Source: Thiogranum sp.
GTDB taxonomy: Bacteria > Pseudomonadota > Gammaproteobacteria > DSM-19610
Length of the DNA stretch: 64,000 nucleotides
NCBI GenBank assembly: GCA_030148805.1
Contig: JASBSS010000026.1
Location: 1-64,000, forward strand
Reading direction: 5' to 3'
The notes beneath the pieces are model-generated. The model saw only the letters and a list, made by a program, of their open reading frames with translations, did no database searches and was not told the DNA's origin. The position numbers were made by a program, and so were the translations under genes. Positions 48,995 to 62,666 of this stretch are shown in pieces; positions within the stretch are counted from its first letter, which is position 1, and each line of letters opens with the position of its first letter.

Positions 48995-50611
48995 ATGAAT
49001 AATTCCCAGTCAGTGTCCGTCACCGCGACCGCCGCTCGCGCGCTTTTCGTCCTTGTGCTGGTGCTCGCTGGCGGCTGTGCCTTCTCGCCCCCGGAGAAGC
49101 CCGCGCCGCTGAGTCTCATCGAGTTGACCATCAGTGGCGCGCAGCAGGCGATTCGCGAACAACGGATCAGCTGTGAGCAGCTCACCCGACGCTATTTGCG
49201 ACGCATCGCGCATTACGATCAGACGAGCGGCCTGAACGCTATCGTGGCTGTCAATCCGCAGGCGCTGCGACGCGCCAGGGAGTTGGATAGGGAGTACGCC
49301 GCCACCGGGCATATGCAGCGGTTGTTTTGCGCGCCGGTCATCCTAAAGGATAACTATGACACGGCCGACATGGCGACCGAGGCCGGATCCGTGGCGATGC
49401 GCGGCGCGCGCCCACCGGACGACGCGTTCATGGTCAGGCGTCTGCGCGCGGCCCAGGCGATCGTGATCGCTAAATCCAACATGGCCGAATGGGCCTTCAG
49501 CCCCTACGAGACGATCAGCTCCACGCACGGGGAGACCCGCAACGCCTATGATTTGTCGCGGGTGCCGGCGGGTTCGAGTGGGGGGACCGCCTCGGCGATC
49601 GCGGCCAACTTCGGCATCATCGGGATGGGCACCGATACCGGTAATTCCATACGCGGCCCGGCTTCGCATCTGGATCTGGTGGGTTTGCGCTCGACCCTGG
49701 GCGCCACCAGTCGCGACGGAATCGTGCCCTTGTTGTCGAATCGGGATGTCGGCGGGCCGCTGATGCGCACCGTCACCGATACCGCGCTGGTGTTTTCAGT
49801 GATCGCCGGTGTCGATCCGGCCGATCCGATCACCGCGGCGGCGCAAGCTCAGGTCACCGATGACTACAGCGTCTATCTCAAGCGTGACGGTTTGGTGGGG
49901 GCGCGACTGGGAGTGCTGCGTACCCTGGTCAATACCAGCGATGCCGACCCGGAAGTGGTGCAGGCGATGGACCGGGCAATCGACGAGCTGAAAGCGGCTG
50001 GAGCGACGATCGTCGATCCTTTCGGCATCCCCGATTTCGGGCGGCTGCGCAGCGCCACGGGTTTTTGCAGTCGTTTCCGCTACGATCTCAAGCGCTATCT
50101 GGCGGGACGCGGCGCGTCGGCGCCGATCCATTCTCTGGACGAGGTGGCCGAGCGCAAACTCTATTTGCCGGAGAACGAACAGGCCATGCAATGGGCCATG
50201 GGCGTCGACGGTCCGCCCGAGGCGCAGCGACCGCCATGTGTCGGGGTGCAGGGCGATCCGCGTCGGCGCGAGTTTCTCGCCGCGGTGTTGGGCGCCATGG
50301 ACCAAGCGGGCGTCGACGCCATCATCTACCCGACCTGGACCAATCCGGCGCACAAGATCGGCGATCACGACAGTCCGTATGGCAACAACAGCCCGGTGAT
50401 CGCACCCCATACCGGCCAGCCGGCGATTACAGTGCCCATGGGTTTCACGCGCGACGGTCTGCCCCTGGGCCTGCAACTCTTGGGGCGTCCCTTCGACGAG
50501 GGTAAGCTGATTCAATTCGCTTACGCTTACGAACAGGCGACGGATCATCGCAAACCGCCACCCTTGTTCGGCCCTCTGCCGCCGCCGGAGGCGACGCGCG
50601 ACGAGGAGTAA
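48995..50611 (+). CDS. Exported amidase (amidase signature family)
   Basis: 538 residues. The N-terminus has a hydrophobic export segment ending in LAGGC, a possible but imperfect lipobox. The Ser-cis-Ser-Lys triad is intact: Lys118 in ILKDNYDT, Ser194 in PAGSSGGTAS and Ser218 in GTDTGNSIRGP. It hydrolyses an amide bond of unknown substrate, in the periplasm or at the membrane. 25 bases after the TlpA-like gene. Confidence 0.92.
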   Translation: MNNSQSVSVTATAARALFVLVLVLAGGCAFSPPEKPAPLSLIELTISGAQQAIREQRISCEQLTRRYLRRIAHYDQTSGLNAIVAVNPQALRRARELDREYAATGHMQRLFCAPVILKDNYDTADMATEAGSVAMRGARPPDDAFMVRRLRAAQAIVIAKSNMAEWAFSPYETISSTHGETRNAYDLSRVPAGSSGGTASAIAANFGIIGMGTDTGNSIRGPASHLDLVGLRSTLGATSRDGIVPLLSNRDVGGPLMRTVTDTALVFSVIAGVDPADPITAAAQAQVTDDYSVYLKRDGLVGARLGVLRTLVNTSDADPEVVQAMDRAIDELKAAGATIVDPFGIPDFGRLRSATGFCSRFRYDLKRYLAGRGASAPIHSLDEVAERKLYLPENEQAMQWAMGVDGPPEAQRPPCVGVQGDPRRREFLAAVLGAMDQAGVDAIIYPTWTNPAHKIGDHDSPYGNNSPVIAPHTGQPAITVPMGFTRDGLPLGLQLLGRPFDEGKLIQFAYAYEQATDHRKPPPLFGPLPPPEATRDEE

Positions 50612-50708
50612 GGCATTCTTCCGCCGCTGATTTCGGTTTTAACTGGATTCCCGTAGCGCAACCGGTTTAAGCTTGCACAGATATATCTAACCGCATGGGG
50701 CAACAGGC

Positions 50709-51263
50709 ATGATCGAGGCTTTCACCGCCAGTTATCGTAAAATTATTGAGGGTATCGGCGAAGATCCCAACCGCGATGGATTGCTCAAGACACCGGAGCG
50801 CGCCGCCAAGGCGATGGCGTTTCTCACGCGCGGTTATCAGCAGAACCTCGATGAGGTGCTCAACGGCGCGGTCTTCCCCTCGGATAACGATCAGATGGTG
50901 ATCGTCAAGGACATCGAGCTGTATTCCCTGTGCGAACACCACCTGTTGCCGTTTATCGGCAAGGCGCACGTGGCGTATCTGCCGCAGGGCAAGGTCATCG
51001 GCCTGTCGAAGATCGCGCGTATTGTGGACATGTATGCGCGGCGCCTGCAGATCCAGGAACAATTGACCACCCAGATCGCCAATGCGATTCACGAAGCCAC
51101 CGGCGCCGAGGGCGTCGGCGTGGTGATAGAGGCCGCCCACCTGTGCATGATGATGCGCGGAGTGGAGAAACAGAACTCCGAAACCGTCACCTCGATGATG
51201 ACCGGCACTTTCCGCGAGAACTACCGTACCCGTACCGAGTTCCTCAAGCTGATCGGCAAGTGA
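50709..51263 (+). CDS. folE: GTP cyclohydrolase I
   Basis: 184 residues. Zinc site Cys75 ([10 protein letters not shown]), His78 and Cys146 (HLCMMMRG). First step of folate synthesis, turning GTP into dihydroneopterin triphosphate. Length fits type I enzymes. Ends directly against the NfeD gene on the other strand. Confidence 0.97.
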   Translation: MIEAFTASYRKIIEGIGEDPNRDGLLKTPERAAKAMAFLTRGYQQNLDEVLNGAVFPSDNDQMVIVKDIELYSLCEHHLLPFIGKAHVAYLPQGKVIGLSKIARIVDMYARRLQIQEQLTTQIANAIHEATGAEGVGVVIEAAHLCMMMRGVEKQNSETVTSMMTGTFRENYRTRTEFLKLIGK

Positions 51264-51725
51264 TCAGCGCGCGGCCGCGTCGCCGTCTCTGCGCGCCACC
51301 TTCAGCACGGTGCCTTCGACGCCGGTGACCTCCACCTGGGTGCCGGCGGGGCAGTCCTGGCCATGTATTTTCCAGGTGGAATCATCGACCCGGATTTTGC
51401 CGACGCCGTTGATCACCGGTTCGCTGAGGGTGAACCACCTGCCGATGTATTGTTCGCCGCGACGATTGAGCGCGGGCTGGTCGGTGTCGGCCGGCCGGGT
51501 GCGGAAGTAGCGTCGCCAGACGATGATGCTGACCACTGACAATAAGGAGAAGGCCAGCAGCTGGTACTCCCATCCCAGCGCCGGGAATATGAATACCAAA
51601 AGACCGACGACCGCGGCCGCGATGCCCAGCCAGAGAAAGAACGCGCCCGGTGCGAAGACCTCCAGAATCACCAGCGCGACGGCGAAGATCCACCAGTGCC
51701 AAAAGTCCAGCGTCAGCGTCGTCAT
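51264..51725 (-). CDS. NfeD family membrane protein
   Basis: 153 residues. Three to four N-terminal helices (WIFAVALVILEVFAPGAFFLWLG and so on) and a C-terminal OB-fold (about 90-150) typical of short NfeD. It pairs with the stomatin-like protein, whose stop overlaps its start by four bases. The pair organises membrane microdomains; the exact role is unknown. Confidence 0.9.
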   Translation of the reverse strand: MTTLTLDFWHWWIFAVALVILEVFAPGAFFLWLGIAAAVVGLLVFIFPALGWEYQLLAFSLLSVVSIIVWRRYFRTRPADTDQPALNRRGEQYIGRWFTLSEPVINGVGKIRVDDSTWKIHGQDCPAGTQVEVTGVEGTVLKVARRDGDAAAR

Positions 51726-52654
51726 GCACGCGCGCCCTTCTGCCGGTCCAGGGCGTCCTTGGCCAGTTCAGTGATGCCGCCCAGGGCGCCGATCACGCTG
51801 GAGGCCTCCAACGGCATCAGGACCAGCTTTTCGTTCGGCGACATGGCGATCGATTGCAGGGCTTCAATGTATTTGCTGGCCACGAAATAGTTCACGGCGT
51901 TGATGTCGCCCTGGGCAATGGCTTGCGAAACCATGTCGGTAGCCTTGGCTTCGGCCTGCGCCAAACGTTCGCGCGCTTCGGCTTCCAGAAACGCCGATTG
52001 GCGCTTGCCCTCGGCATCGAGAATGGCCGATTGTTTTTCGCCCTCGGCTTTGAGGATTTCCGCCTGGCGGAAGCCCTCGGCTTCCAGGATGTTGGCGCGC
52101 TTCTCGCGCTCGGCCTTCATTTGCCTGGCCATCGCATCGACCAGGTCCCGCGGAGGTGTGATGTCCTTGATTTCGATACGCGTGACTTTCACGCCCCAGG
52201 GTGTGGTCGCATCGTCCACCACGTGCAGCAACTGCGCATTGATCTTGTCGCGCTGCGACAACAGTTCGTCCAGGTCCATCGAGCCCATGACCGTGCGTAC
52301 GTTGGTCATGGTCAGGTTGAGAATGGCGAGCTCCAGCTGGCTGACCTCGTAGGCCGCCTTGGCCGCATCCAGGACTTGAAAGAAGACCACACCGTCGACC
52401 GTCACCATGGCGTTATCACGGGTTATGACCTCTTGAGAGGGAACATCCATGACGCGTTCCATCATGTTCAGCTTGGCGCCGATCCGATCTATCACCGGTG
52501 TGATCAGATTCAGGCCGGGGCGAAGCGTGCGCGTGTAGCGGCCGAAACGCTCGACGGTGAACTCCATCCCCTGGGGCACCGACTTGACGCCCATGATGAC
52601 CAGCGCCACGGCCAACACCAGGATAAGTATGACCAATTCCTGAAAACCGAACAT
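51722..52654 (-). CDS. Stomatin/SPFH (band 7) protein, QmcA-like
   Basis: 310 residues from ATG 52654, with AGGAG upstream. One N-terminal membrane helix (about 5-24), an SPFH domain (VPQGMEFTVERFGRYTRTL...), then a long Ala/Glu coiled coil (REKRANILEAEGFRQAEILKAEGE). Forms large inner-membrane oligomers. Cotranscribed with NfeD. Confidence 0.93.
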   Translation of the reverse strand: MFGFQELVILILVLAVALVIMGVKSVPQGMEFTVERFGRYTRTLRPGLNLITPVIDRIGAKLNMMERVMDVPSQEVITRDNAMVTVDGVVFFQVLDAAKAAYEVSQLELAILNLTMTNVRTVMGSMDLDELLSQRDKINAQLLHVVDDATTPWGVKVTRIEIKDITPPRDLVDAMARQMKAEREKRANILEAEGFRQAEILKAEGEKQSAILDAEGKRQSAFLEAEARERLAQAEAKATDMVSQAIAQGDINAVNYFVASKYIEALQSIAMSPNEKLVLMPLEASSVIGALGGITELAKDALDRQKGARA

Positions 52655-52679
52655 TTGCTGAATACTCCTTTTTTCGTGA

Positions 52680-53453
52680 TTAGGGTGCGGGCTCTGCCTT
52701 GATCCAAATGCGACTGTCGTCGCGATCGCGCGTTTCGTAGCGGCCGACGCCGGTCGTTGTCCCCGAGCTTTGATGGCTGACGCCGCCCAGGGAAAGCCAT
52801 TCGCCCACCGGACCGCTGAGGGTGGTGTGGACGCGTTGCGTGTCGATTTCCGCGGGCCGCCGCTGGCTGAGCGATTCGCGAAACGGACTGATGCGCAAGC
52901 TGACTCGGGCACCGTGGAGGCGTGCCAGCACGTAAAAGCCGGTTGTTACGTCGCGATATTCCTGTCCTACGGCGATGCCAGCGGGACCGACCAGTAGGGC
53001 CGAGAAATAGGGGATGGCGCGACCGGTCTCGATATAGCCCTCGGCGCCTTCGCTGACCCGCAATTGGTGAATGAGGTCATGGGGCCGCCGGGCCCGGGTC
53101 CGGCCGATCGCAATCGTGGCCTCAGCGTGTTCGGGCGTGGACTGCAGGCCCGCGGCCAGACGCAACGCGTGAAGATCGTGCTCGCTACCCTGGAACACGG
53201 AGATCAGCAGCGTGCGGGGCGCCACGTCGAGCGTGCGCACCGCCGTTTCGATCTGCCGGCGGGTGGCGGCCGGAGCGCGCAGCAACAGCATGAAGCCCTG
53301 TCCCGAGATCGAGTCGTCCGGCCCGAGCAGGGGTTCGAGAACGGGGATCAGCTCCTCGGCCGGTCGGTGGCGCAATTCCAGGGTGCTGATGGTGTCGGCG
53401 TAAGCGCTTGGAATTATGCATAGGACAAGTAGCAGAAAACGCGAGCGCTTCAT
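52680..53453 (-). CDS. Exported protein with secretin N-domain-like fold
   Basis: 257 residues from ATG 53453. Signal peptide about 1-19. The part STLELRHRPAEELIPVLEPLLGPDDSISGQGFMLLLRA resembles secretin_N/NolW domains, with a ring-building KH-like fold. The secretin gate domain is missing, so this is a stand-alone N-domain protein. Beta-rich C-terminus. Function unknown; lies 25 bases upstream of the stomatin gene. Confidence 0.7.
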   Translation of the reverse strand: MKRSRFLLLVLCIIPSAYADTISTLELRHRPAEELIPVLEPLLGPDDSISGQGFMLLLRAPAATRRQIETAVRTLDVAPRTLLISVFQGSEHDLHALRLAAGLQSTPEHAEATIAIGRTRARRPHDLIHQLRVSEGAEGYIETGRAIPYFSALLVGPAGIAVGQEYRDVTTGFYVLARLHGARVSLRISPFRESLSQRRPAEIDTQRVHTTLSGPVGEWLSLGGVSHQSSGTTTGVGRYETRDRDDSRIWIKAEPAP

Positions 53454-53454
53454 C

Positions 53455-53985
53455 TCAGATATGTAACCGGCGGAACTCGGGGTGGGTTTCGCTGCGATCC
53501 CACACTTCGCGGAAAAACTCGAGTGCGCGCGCGGCGTGAACGGGATGGTTGAAATTGGCGCTGCCTTCATAGCGATCCGCGAGCGGCCGGTGGATCAGAC
53601 CGCAACGGTCGGCGACCAGAAACGCCTCATTGTGGTGGTGGTAATCCGCGTGCGGTTGGCGCAGTTCGATGGAACTGCTCAGGCGGCGCGCCAGCTCGAT
53701 CAGACGCTGGGCCCGCCTGACGGCAACCAGCGGTTGCTGGACCAACAACCTTACCCGGGCGTTGTGGTGGTGCCGGCACAACGCCCCCAACGCCTGCAGA
53801 AAATCGGCCTGGTCATACAGCGGGGCATCGAGATCGCGGCTGAAAATCTCCAGTGATTCCGCGCACTGGGCGACCATCAGGGTGGTGGCGTGGCGGGTCT
53901 CGTCGCGCTGGTGCAGCTCGATCTCCAGCTGCGAGACGCCGAGCCGCAATTCGGTAAACCGGCGGAAGTTTTCCTCTGAGTTCAT
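53455..53985 (-). CDS. Conserved cytoplasmic protein (DUF7931-like)
   Basis: 176 residues, no signal. A phospholipase-D-like character is suggested by HHNARVRLLVQQP and the ending FLVADRCGLIHRPLADRYEGSANFN, which resembles DUF7931 proteins. The phosphodiesterase HKD motif is not complete. One base from the secretin-like gene, so one operon. Family assignment is from memory of the motif and moderate. Confidence 0.65.
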   Translation of the reverse strand: MNSEENFRRFTELRLGVSQLEIELHQRDETRHATTLMVAQCAESLEIFSRDLDAPLYDQADFLQALGALCRHHHNARVRLLVQQPLVAVRRAQRLIELARRLSSSIELRQPHADYHHHNEAFLVADRCGLIHRPLADRYEGSANFNHPVHAARALEFFREVWDRSETHPEFRRLHI

Positions 53986-54127
53986 AGACGCAGATTACTG
54001 TGCCTCCTGCCCGCTGTACAGTCGGGGTTAATTTTCTCGCGCAGCCGCCGTTATTTAGCCAAACGCTTACCGAGCAGGCTCTCAGGGAAATGTGGTAAGC
54101 ATAAGTGATAAAAGGGAAATATTGTAT

Positions 54128-54149
54128 CTCCGAAGATGTCGCTTCGGAG
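54128..54149. repeat. Perfect 8-bp inverted repeat
   Basis: CTCCGAAG (54128-54135) and CTTCGGAG (54142-54149) surround a six-base loop in the 279-base gap before the second GGDEF-EAL gene. A weak T-run follows 14 bases later. Hairpin or operator; function not determined. Confidence 0.45.
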
Positions 54150-54264
54150 CATCCAGCGTATTTTTGTCATGCCGGATAGGGCGCCGCGCCCGTGGGCTGC
54201 GCCGTTGCGCGGGCACCGCGCCGGCGCGTCGCCGCCGTGTGCGGCCATAGGATGAGGACGATAA

Positions 54265-55965
54265 ATGCCAGCACCGAACAGCGCGGCCAGTATGCCGCGC
54301 AGGTTGATCAAGCTGCCCGTTGCAGTATCGATTCACAAAAAGCCGCTATTGGTCCTCGGCTTGGTCCTCGCCGGCTGGCAATTACAGGTACATTTCCCGT
54401 TGATTTCCGCGCACGCCGCTATCGCCACCGGGCTCGCTTCGGTGGCGCTTATGTGCGGTTTGTGGGTGTGGTGGAGGTCCCGTCTTGGCCAAATTCATGC
54501 GCTCCTGGAGTATTACGCCATGCGCATGGGCGTGCCGTTTCCGACGCCAGCGGGCGGTAACCTTCTGCGGCGTCTTGAACAGCGTTTGCAGCGTTTCAGC
54601 GAAGAGGTCATCGCTGAAACCGCGGCGCTGGAATATCAGGCGCAACACGACGGACTGACCAGTCTGCCAAACCGCTCGTTGCTGCTGGAGCGCCTGGAGG
54701 CGGCGTTGCAGCACGCGCGCTCGCGGCACACGTCCCTGGCGTTGTTCATCATGGACCTCGATCGTTTCAAGGAAGTCAACGACACCCTTGGGCACCAGGT
54801 GGGCGACCGCCTGCTGCAACAGGTCGGACGTCGGCTCGAGTCGGTGCTGAGCGAGACGGACACGGTCGCCCGGCTCGGCGGCGACGAATTCGCGGTGCTG
54901 CTGCCCGGAGCCGATCGCGAGCGCAGTCAATCGGTCTGCAGGCGGATTCTGGCCGTTCTGGAGCGACCGATCCGGATCGACGAACTCCGACTGCGCGCGG
55001 GAATCAGTATCGGCGCGGTGCTGTACCCGGATCACGGCGCCGACGCCACCCTGCTGATGCGCACCGCGGACATCGCGATGTACGACGCCAAGCGCAAGCA
55101 GTTGGGCTACGCGTTCTACCGGCCCAGCGAGGACATACAGGCCATCAACCGGCTCGGGTTGTCGGCCGAGCTTGGCGAGGCCGTGGTGAACGACGAATTA
55201 AAACTCGAATATCAGCCCATGGTCGATGTCAAGACCGGAAGAATCTTCTGCGCCGAGGCGCTGGTGCGTTGGTGTCACCCGCGATTGGGGCAGATTCCAC
55301 CGGAGGATTTCATCCCGCTGGCCGAGCAGACCGGCGCTATCCGCCCCTTGACGTTGTGGGTCATCGACCACGCCCTGGAACAGGTCAAGCAGTGGTCGGA
55401 CACCGGCGTGCAGCTGTGTATCAGCATCAATCTGTCGGTGCGCTGTCTGCAGGACCGGGGATTGCCGGCTCAGGTGCAGAAGCTGGTCGATCGTCACGGG
55501 GTGGACCCGGCCAACGTCATCCTGGAAATCACCGAAAGCGCGATCATGTCAGACCCAATGACGGCGCGTCGGGTGATGCGACGGCTGTCGAACATAGGCT
55601 TTCATCTGTCGATCGACGATTTCGGCACGGGTTATTCCTCGCTCGCCTATCTGAAACAGCTGCCGGTCGACGAGATCAAAATCGACAAGTCCTTCGTGTC
55701 GCAAATGGATCAGGATGAAAACGATGCCGTTATCGTTCGCGCGACGATCGATCTGGCGCACAATCTCGGCCTGAAAGTGGTGGCCGAGGGCGTGGAGAGC
55801 ACCGACGTATGGGATTTGTTGGAAATGCTTGGCTGCGACACCGCTCAGGGATATTTCATTCGCCCACCCCTGGCCGGGGCCGCCCTGGCCGCCTGGATCA
55901 GCTCGAACGAATGGCGCATGGAACACTGGACCCCGGCGCCGGTTCTGGAAACGGAGGTCCCCTGA
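54265..55965 (+). CDS. Membrane GGDEF-EAL protein (second)
   Basis: 566 residues. Two membrane helices (about 26-46 and 52-70) and a coiled segment lead to GGDEF (205-209) and EAL (331-333, AEALVRW). NLSVRCLQ, EITESAIM, DDFGTGYSSL, KIDKSF and AEGVES blocks are intact. It makes or breaks cyclic-di-GMP. There is no recognisable sensor domain beyond the short membrane hairpin. Confidence 0.93.
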   Translation: MPAPNSAASMPRRLIKLPVAVSIHKKPLLVLGLVLAGWQLQVHFPLISAHAAIATGLASVALMCGLWVWWRSRLGQIHALLEYYAMRMGVPFPTPAGGNLLRRLEQRLQRFSEEVIAETAALEYQAQHDGLTSLPNRSLLLERLEAALQHARSRHTSLALFIMDLDRFKEVNDTLGHQVGDRLLQQVGRRLESVLSETDTVARLGGDEFAVLLPGADRERSQSVCRRILAVLERPIRIDELRLRAGISIGAVLYPDHGADATLLMRTADIAMYDAKRKQLGYAFYRPSEDIQAINRLGLSAELGEAVVNDELKLEYQPMVDVKTGRIFCAEALVRWCHPRLGQIPPEDFIPLAEQTGAIRPLTLWVIDHALEQVKQWSDTGVQLCISINLSVRCLQDRGLPAQVQKLVDRHGVDPANVILEITESAIMSDPMTARRVMRRLSNIGFHLSIDDFGTGYSSLAYLKQLPVDEIKIDKSFVSQMDQDENDAVIVRATIDLAHNLGLKVVAEGVESTDVWDLLEMLGCDTAQGYFIRPPLAGAALAAWISSNEWRMEHWTPAPVLETEVP

Positions 55966-55980
55966 GCGGCCGCCGCGCTT

Positions 55981-60023
<4,043 letters not shown>

Positions 60024-60187
60024 TCAATGCTCCTGCTGGCGAACCAAAAGTTAGCGCGCCATTATGGTCTATTTGAATTTCACTGGATAGGGGTGAGGGC
60101 GAGCGCGCCAGGAGGGGCGCGGGGAGGAATCGGATCCAGATGATTTATTAAATATTTATTTTTTATTTAACTAGTTATTGTTATTTT

Positions 60188-60826
60188 TTAATGTAAAGTA
60201 TAACCTGTTTTCAGTAATTCCCGGGCGTGTTCCGTTAATTTGGCCCGCTGCAGCAGCAACCCCAGACGGGTGCCGCCGCATTGGCGCCATAACACCACCG
60301 AGCGCATGGCGGCGAGCAACAGCGCCCGGATCTGGCGGGCGACGGCCGCGTCCTGCAAGTGCTGCGGGTCGCCGTTGACCATGATACGCGGTCGGAGGGT
60401 ACTGATGGTGTCGCTGTAAGTGTCGGCGAAAGCGCTCAGGACGTTGGGGTGCAGAATCTCGAAATGCTCGCTTTGGCGTTGCGCGTGCTCGATACCGGCG
60501 CGCAACCGCTCCAGCAGGTCGTCGCGTTTACTCAGCTTGCGCTCCAGGTGCAACAGCACGACCAGATAACGGCTCAATTCGGGATCCGGTTTCTGTCGAT
60601 CGCTCAGTAGTTGCGTTTGGATCAGCCGCAGTCCGCTGCGCAGTCCCCCCTGGTCCCCGTAGACCGCTTCCACCGAATCGGCGTCCAGCAGCAGGATGCT
60701 GCGCAGGGACGTTTCCAGGCTGTCGGGGTCGCAGGTCTGGCCATAGGCGGTCTGCTTGACCAGCGACAGCGCCTGCAGCACGCCGGCGAGCGCCAAAGTA
60801 CGGTGGTGATTCGTTTGGATGCTCAT
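60188..60826 (-). CDS. hflD: High frequency lysogenization protein HflD homologue
   Basis: 212 residues from ATG 60826, helical. Start overlaps mnmA stop by four bases. Family pattern [20 protein letters not shown] near the start and [15 protein letters not shown] in the middle. Peripheral membrane protein; in E. coli it affects phage lambda CII. The mnmA-hflD order is typical of gammaproteobacteria. Confidence 0.93.
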   Translation of the reverse strand: MSIQTNHHRTLALAGVLQALSLVKQTAYGQTCDPDSLETSLRSILLLDADSVEAVYGDQGGLRSGLRLIQTQLLSDRQKPDPELSRYLVVLLHLERKLSKRDDLLERLRAGIEHAQRQSEHFEILHPNVLSAFADTYSDTISTLRPRIMVNGDPQHLQDAAVARQIRALLLAAMRSVVLWRQCGGTRLGLLLQRAKLTEHARELLKTGYTLH

Positions 60827-61899
60827 GACTGAATCGTACCACCTCCGAGACACTCATCCCCTGAATAGAACACCACCGCCTGCCCGGGGGTGATGGCCCG
60901 TTGCGGCACCTGAAACTCCACCTGGGCGTGTTCCGCAGCGGTCATCTCGACGGTGCATGCCTGCACCTGCTGGCGATAACGGATGCGGCACTCGCAGCTC
61001 AAGGGTGTGTCGGGCGCCTGCCCGCCGATCCAGTGCAGATCGCCCGCCACCAGACGGGAGCGGAACAGGCTGGGGTGATCGCCGCCTTGGGCCACCAGCA
61101 GGCGGTTGCCTGCCAGGTCTTTGTCCACCACGTACCAGGGTTGGCCGCTGTTGGCCCGTATGCCGCCGATGCCAAGCCCCTGACGCTGGCCGATGGTATG
61201 GAACATCAACCCCTGATGCCGCCCCAGGTGACGGCCCTCGACACTGACGATCTCCCCGGGTTGGGCCGGCAGGTAATGGGCGAGGAAGTCACGGAATTTG
61301 CGTTCACCGATGAAGCATATCCCGGTGCTGTCTTTTCTGTCGGCGTTGGCGAAGCCGTGGCGCGCGGCCATGTTCCGTACCTCGGGTTTGCGCAATTCCC
61401 CGAGCGGAAACAGGCTGTGGCGGAGCGCCCGTTGGTCCAGCCGGTAAAGAAAATAGCTTTGATCCTTGTCACGGTCCAAACCCTTCAACAGGCGCCGCCT
61501 CCCGCCATCGGCGGTGATACGGGCGTAGTGACCGGTCGCAATGGCAGCGCCGCCCAGCCCTCGGGCGTAGTCCAGGAACGCCTTGAACTTGATCTCCTGG
61601 TTGCACAGGATGTCGGGGTTGGGCGTGCGGCCGGCGCGATATTCGGCGAGAAAGTGCGCAAACACTCGCTCCCAGTATTCGCTGGAAAAACTCACCGTGT
61701 GGAAGCGGATTCCCAACTGCTCGGCTACGGCCCGCGCGTGCGCCAGGTCCTCCTGGGCGGGGCAATAGCCGGGCTCATCGTCTTCGTCCCAGTTCTTCAT
61801 GAACAGGCCTTCGACTTCGTAGCCCTGTTGTTGCAACAGGCAGGCCGCGACGGACGAATCCACCCCGCCGGACAGACCCACTATCACCTTGCTCTTCAC
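60823..61899 (-). CDS. mnmA: tRNA-specific 2-thiouridylase MnmA
   Basis: 358 residues. PP-loop GLSGGVDSS (8-16), catalytic Cys99 in [10 protein letters not shown] and Cys195 in [10 protein letters not shown]. It puts sulfur on the wobble uridine of Lys, Glu and Gln tRNAs, receiving it through a TusA-type relay. Coupled to hflD and to the nudix gene by four-base overlaps. Confidence 0.97.
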   Translation of the reverse strand: MKSKVIVGLSGGVDSSVAACLLQQQGYEVEGLFMKNWDEDDEPGYCPAQEDLAHARAVAEQLGIRFHTVSFSSEYWERVFAHFLAEYRAGRTPNPDILCNQEIKFKAFLDYARGLGGAAIATGHYARITADGGRRRLLKGLDRDKDQSYFLYRLDQRALRHSLFPLGELRKPEVRNMAARHGFANADRKDSTGICFIGERKFRDFLAHYLPAQPGEIVSVEGRHLGRHQGLMFHTIGQRQGLGIGGIRANSGQPWYVVDKDLAGNRLLVAQGGDHPSLFRSRLVAGDLHWIGGQAPDTPLSCECRIRYRQQVQACTVEMTAAEHAQVEFQVPQRAITPGQAVVFYSGDECLGGGTIQS

Positions 61900-62357
61900 G
61901 GCGGGGTGCTTCCGTCGATGTCGATCAGCAGTTCCAGCGGGTAGCGCTTGCCCTGCGCGTGATCGCGCAACGATTGCAGGACCAATGGGCTGCGCAACTG
62001 CGACCGGCGCGCCTGGATTTCCTCCAGGCTCAGCCAGTGCGCGGCGACGATGCCGGTATCGAGTTCGCGCGTTCGCGCCGGCGCGCTACAGCGGCCGCAG
62101 AAGGTGGCGCGCAGAAAGGTGTCCCGGCGGCGCGGACTGCGCCAGCGGTAGATGCCCACCAGCGCTTCAGGCTCGAACTGCCAGGCGGTCTCCTCCAGGC
62201 ATTCGCGGACCACGGCGGCGACCAGGCTTTCGCCGTCCTCCAAATGTCCGGCCGGTTGATTGAATACGGTACGTCCGGCCACGATTTCCTCCACCATCAA
62301 AAACCGGCCGTTACGTTCCGCCACGGCGGCGACGGTGACTCTGGGTTTCCATTGCAT
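61896..62357 (-). CDS. nudJ: Nudix hydrolase (NudJ-like)
   Basis: 153 residues. The Nudix box is [20 protein letters not shown] plus TA, with REXXEE intact; the usual final Gly is Ala. Phosphatase on nucleoside or thiamine pyrophosphates in NudJ. It starts the nudix-mnmA-hflD operon. Confidence 0.88.
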   Translation of the reverse strand: MQWKPRVTVAAVAERNGRFLMVEEIVAGRTVFNQPAGHLEDGESLVAAVVRECLEETAWQFEPEALVGIYRWRSPRRRDTFLRATFCGRCSAPARTRELDTGIVAAHWLSLEEIQARRSQLRSPLVLQSLRDHAQGKRYPLELLIDIDGSTPP

Positions 62358-62465
62358 TGGGCTTGACCCTGCATAAGCTGTTAGTGAATTAAAGTATAAA
62401 CAAATAGTTAATTGTCACGGTTCGCGTGGGTTTGTAAATTTTCGCCTCATCGGGGCGTCATAGAC

Positions 62466-62493
62466 TTGACATTATGTCAGGGTCCCATAAAGT
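62466..62493 (+). promoter_or_regulatory. Sigma-70-type promoter for the DUF302-like gene
   Basis: A perfect TTGACA (62466-62471), a 16-base spacer and TAAAGT (62488-62493). Start near 62500, leaving a leader of about 167 bases. The 62358-62666 gap otherwise holds the nudix promoter region and the hairpin below. Confidence 0.6.
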
Positions 62494-62531
62494 AAGCTCC
62501 ATGACCAAAGCCGCTTTGCGCGGGTTCGCCT

Positions 62532-62573
62532 CCGGTTCTCCAGGCAAGTTGTTGTTCTGGCCCGGAGAACCGG
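62532..62573 (+). other. 10-bp hairpin in the leader of the DUF302-like gene
   Basis: CCGGTTCTCC (62532-62541) and GGAGAACCGG (62564-62573) pair perfectly around a 22-base loop. Flanking GCCTC (62528-62532) could extend pairing to GAGGC further on. It lies about 90 bases before the ATG. Confidence 0.55.
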
Positions 62574-62666
62574 CAGAGCGCCGAGGCCATAATAATAACG
62601 CTGGAATCGCCCCGCGCAGATTCCGGACACACCAATAACACGACTAAAACGTGAGGAGGAGTCATC

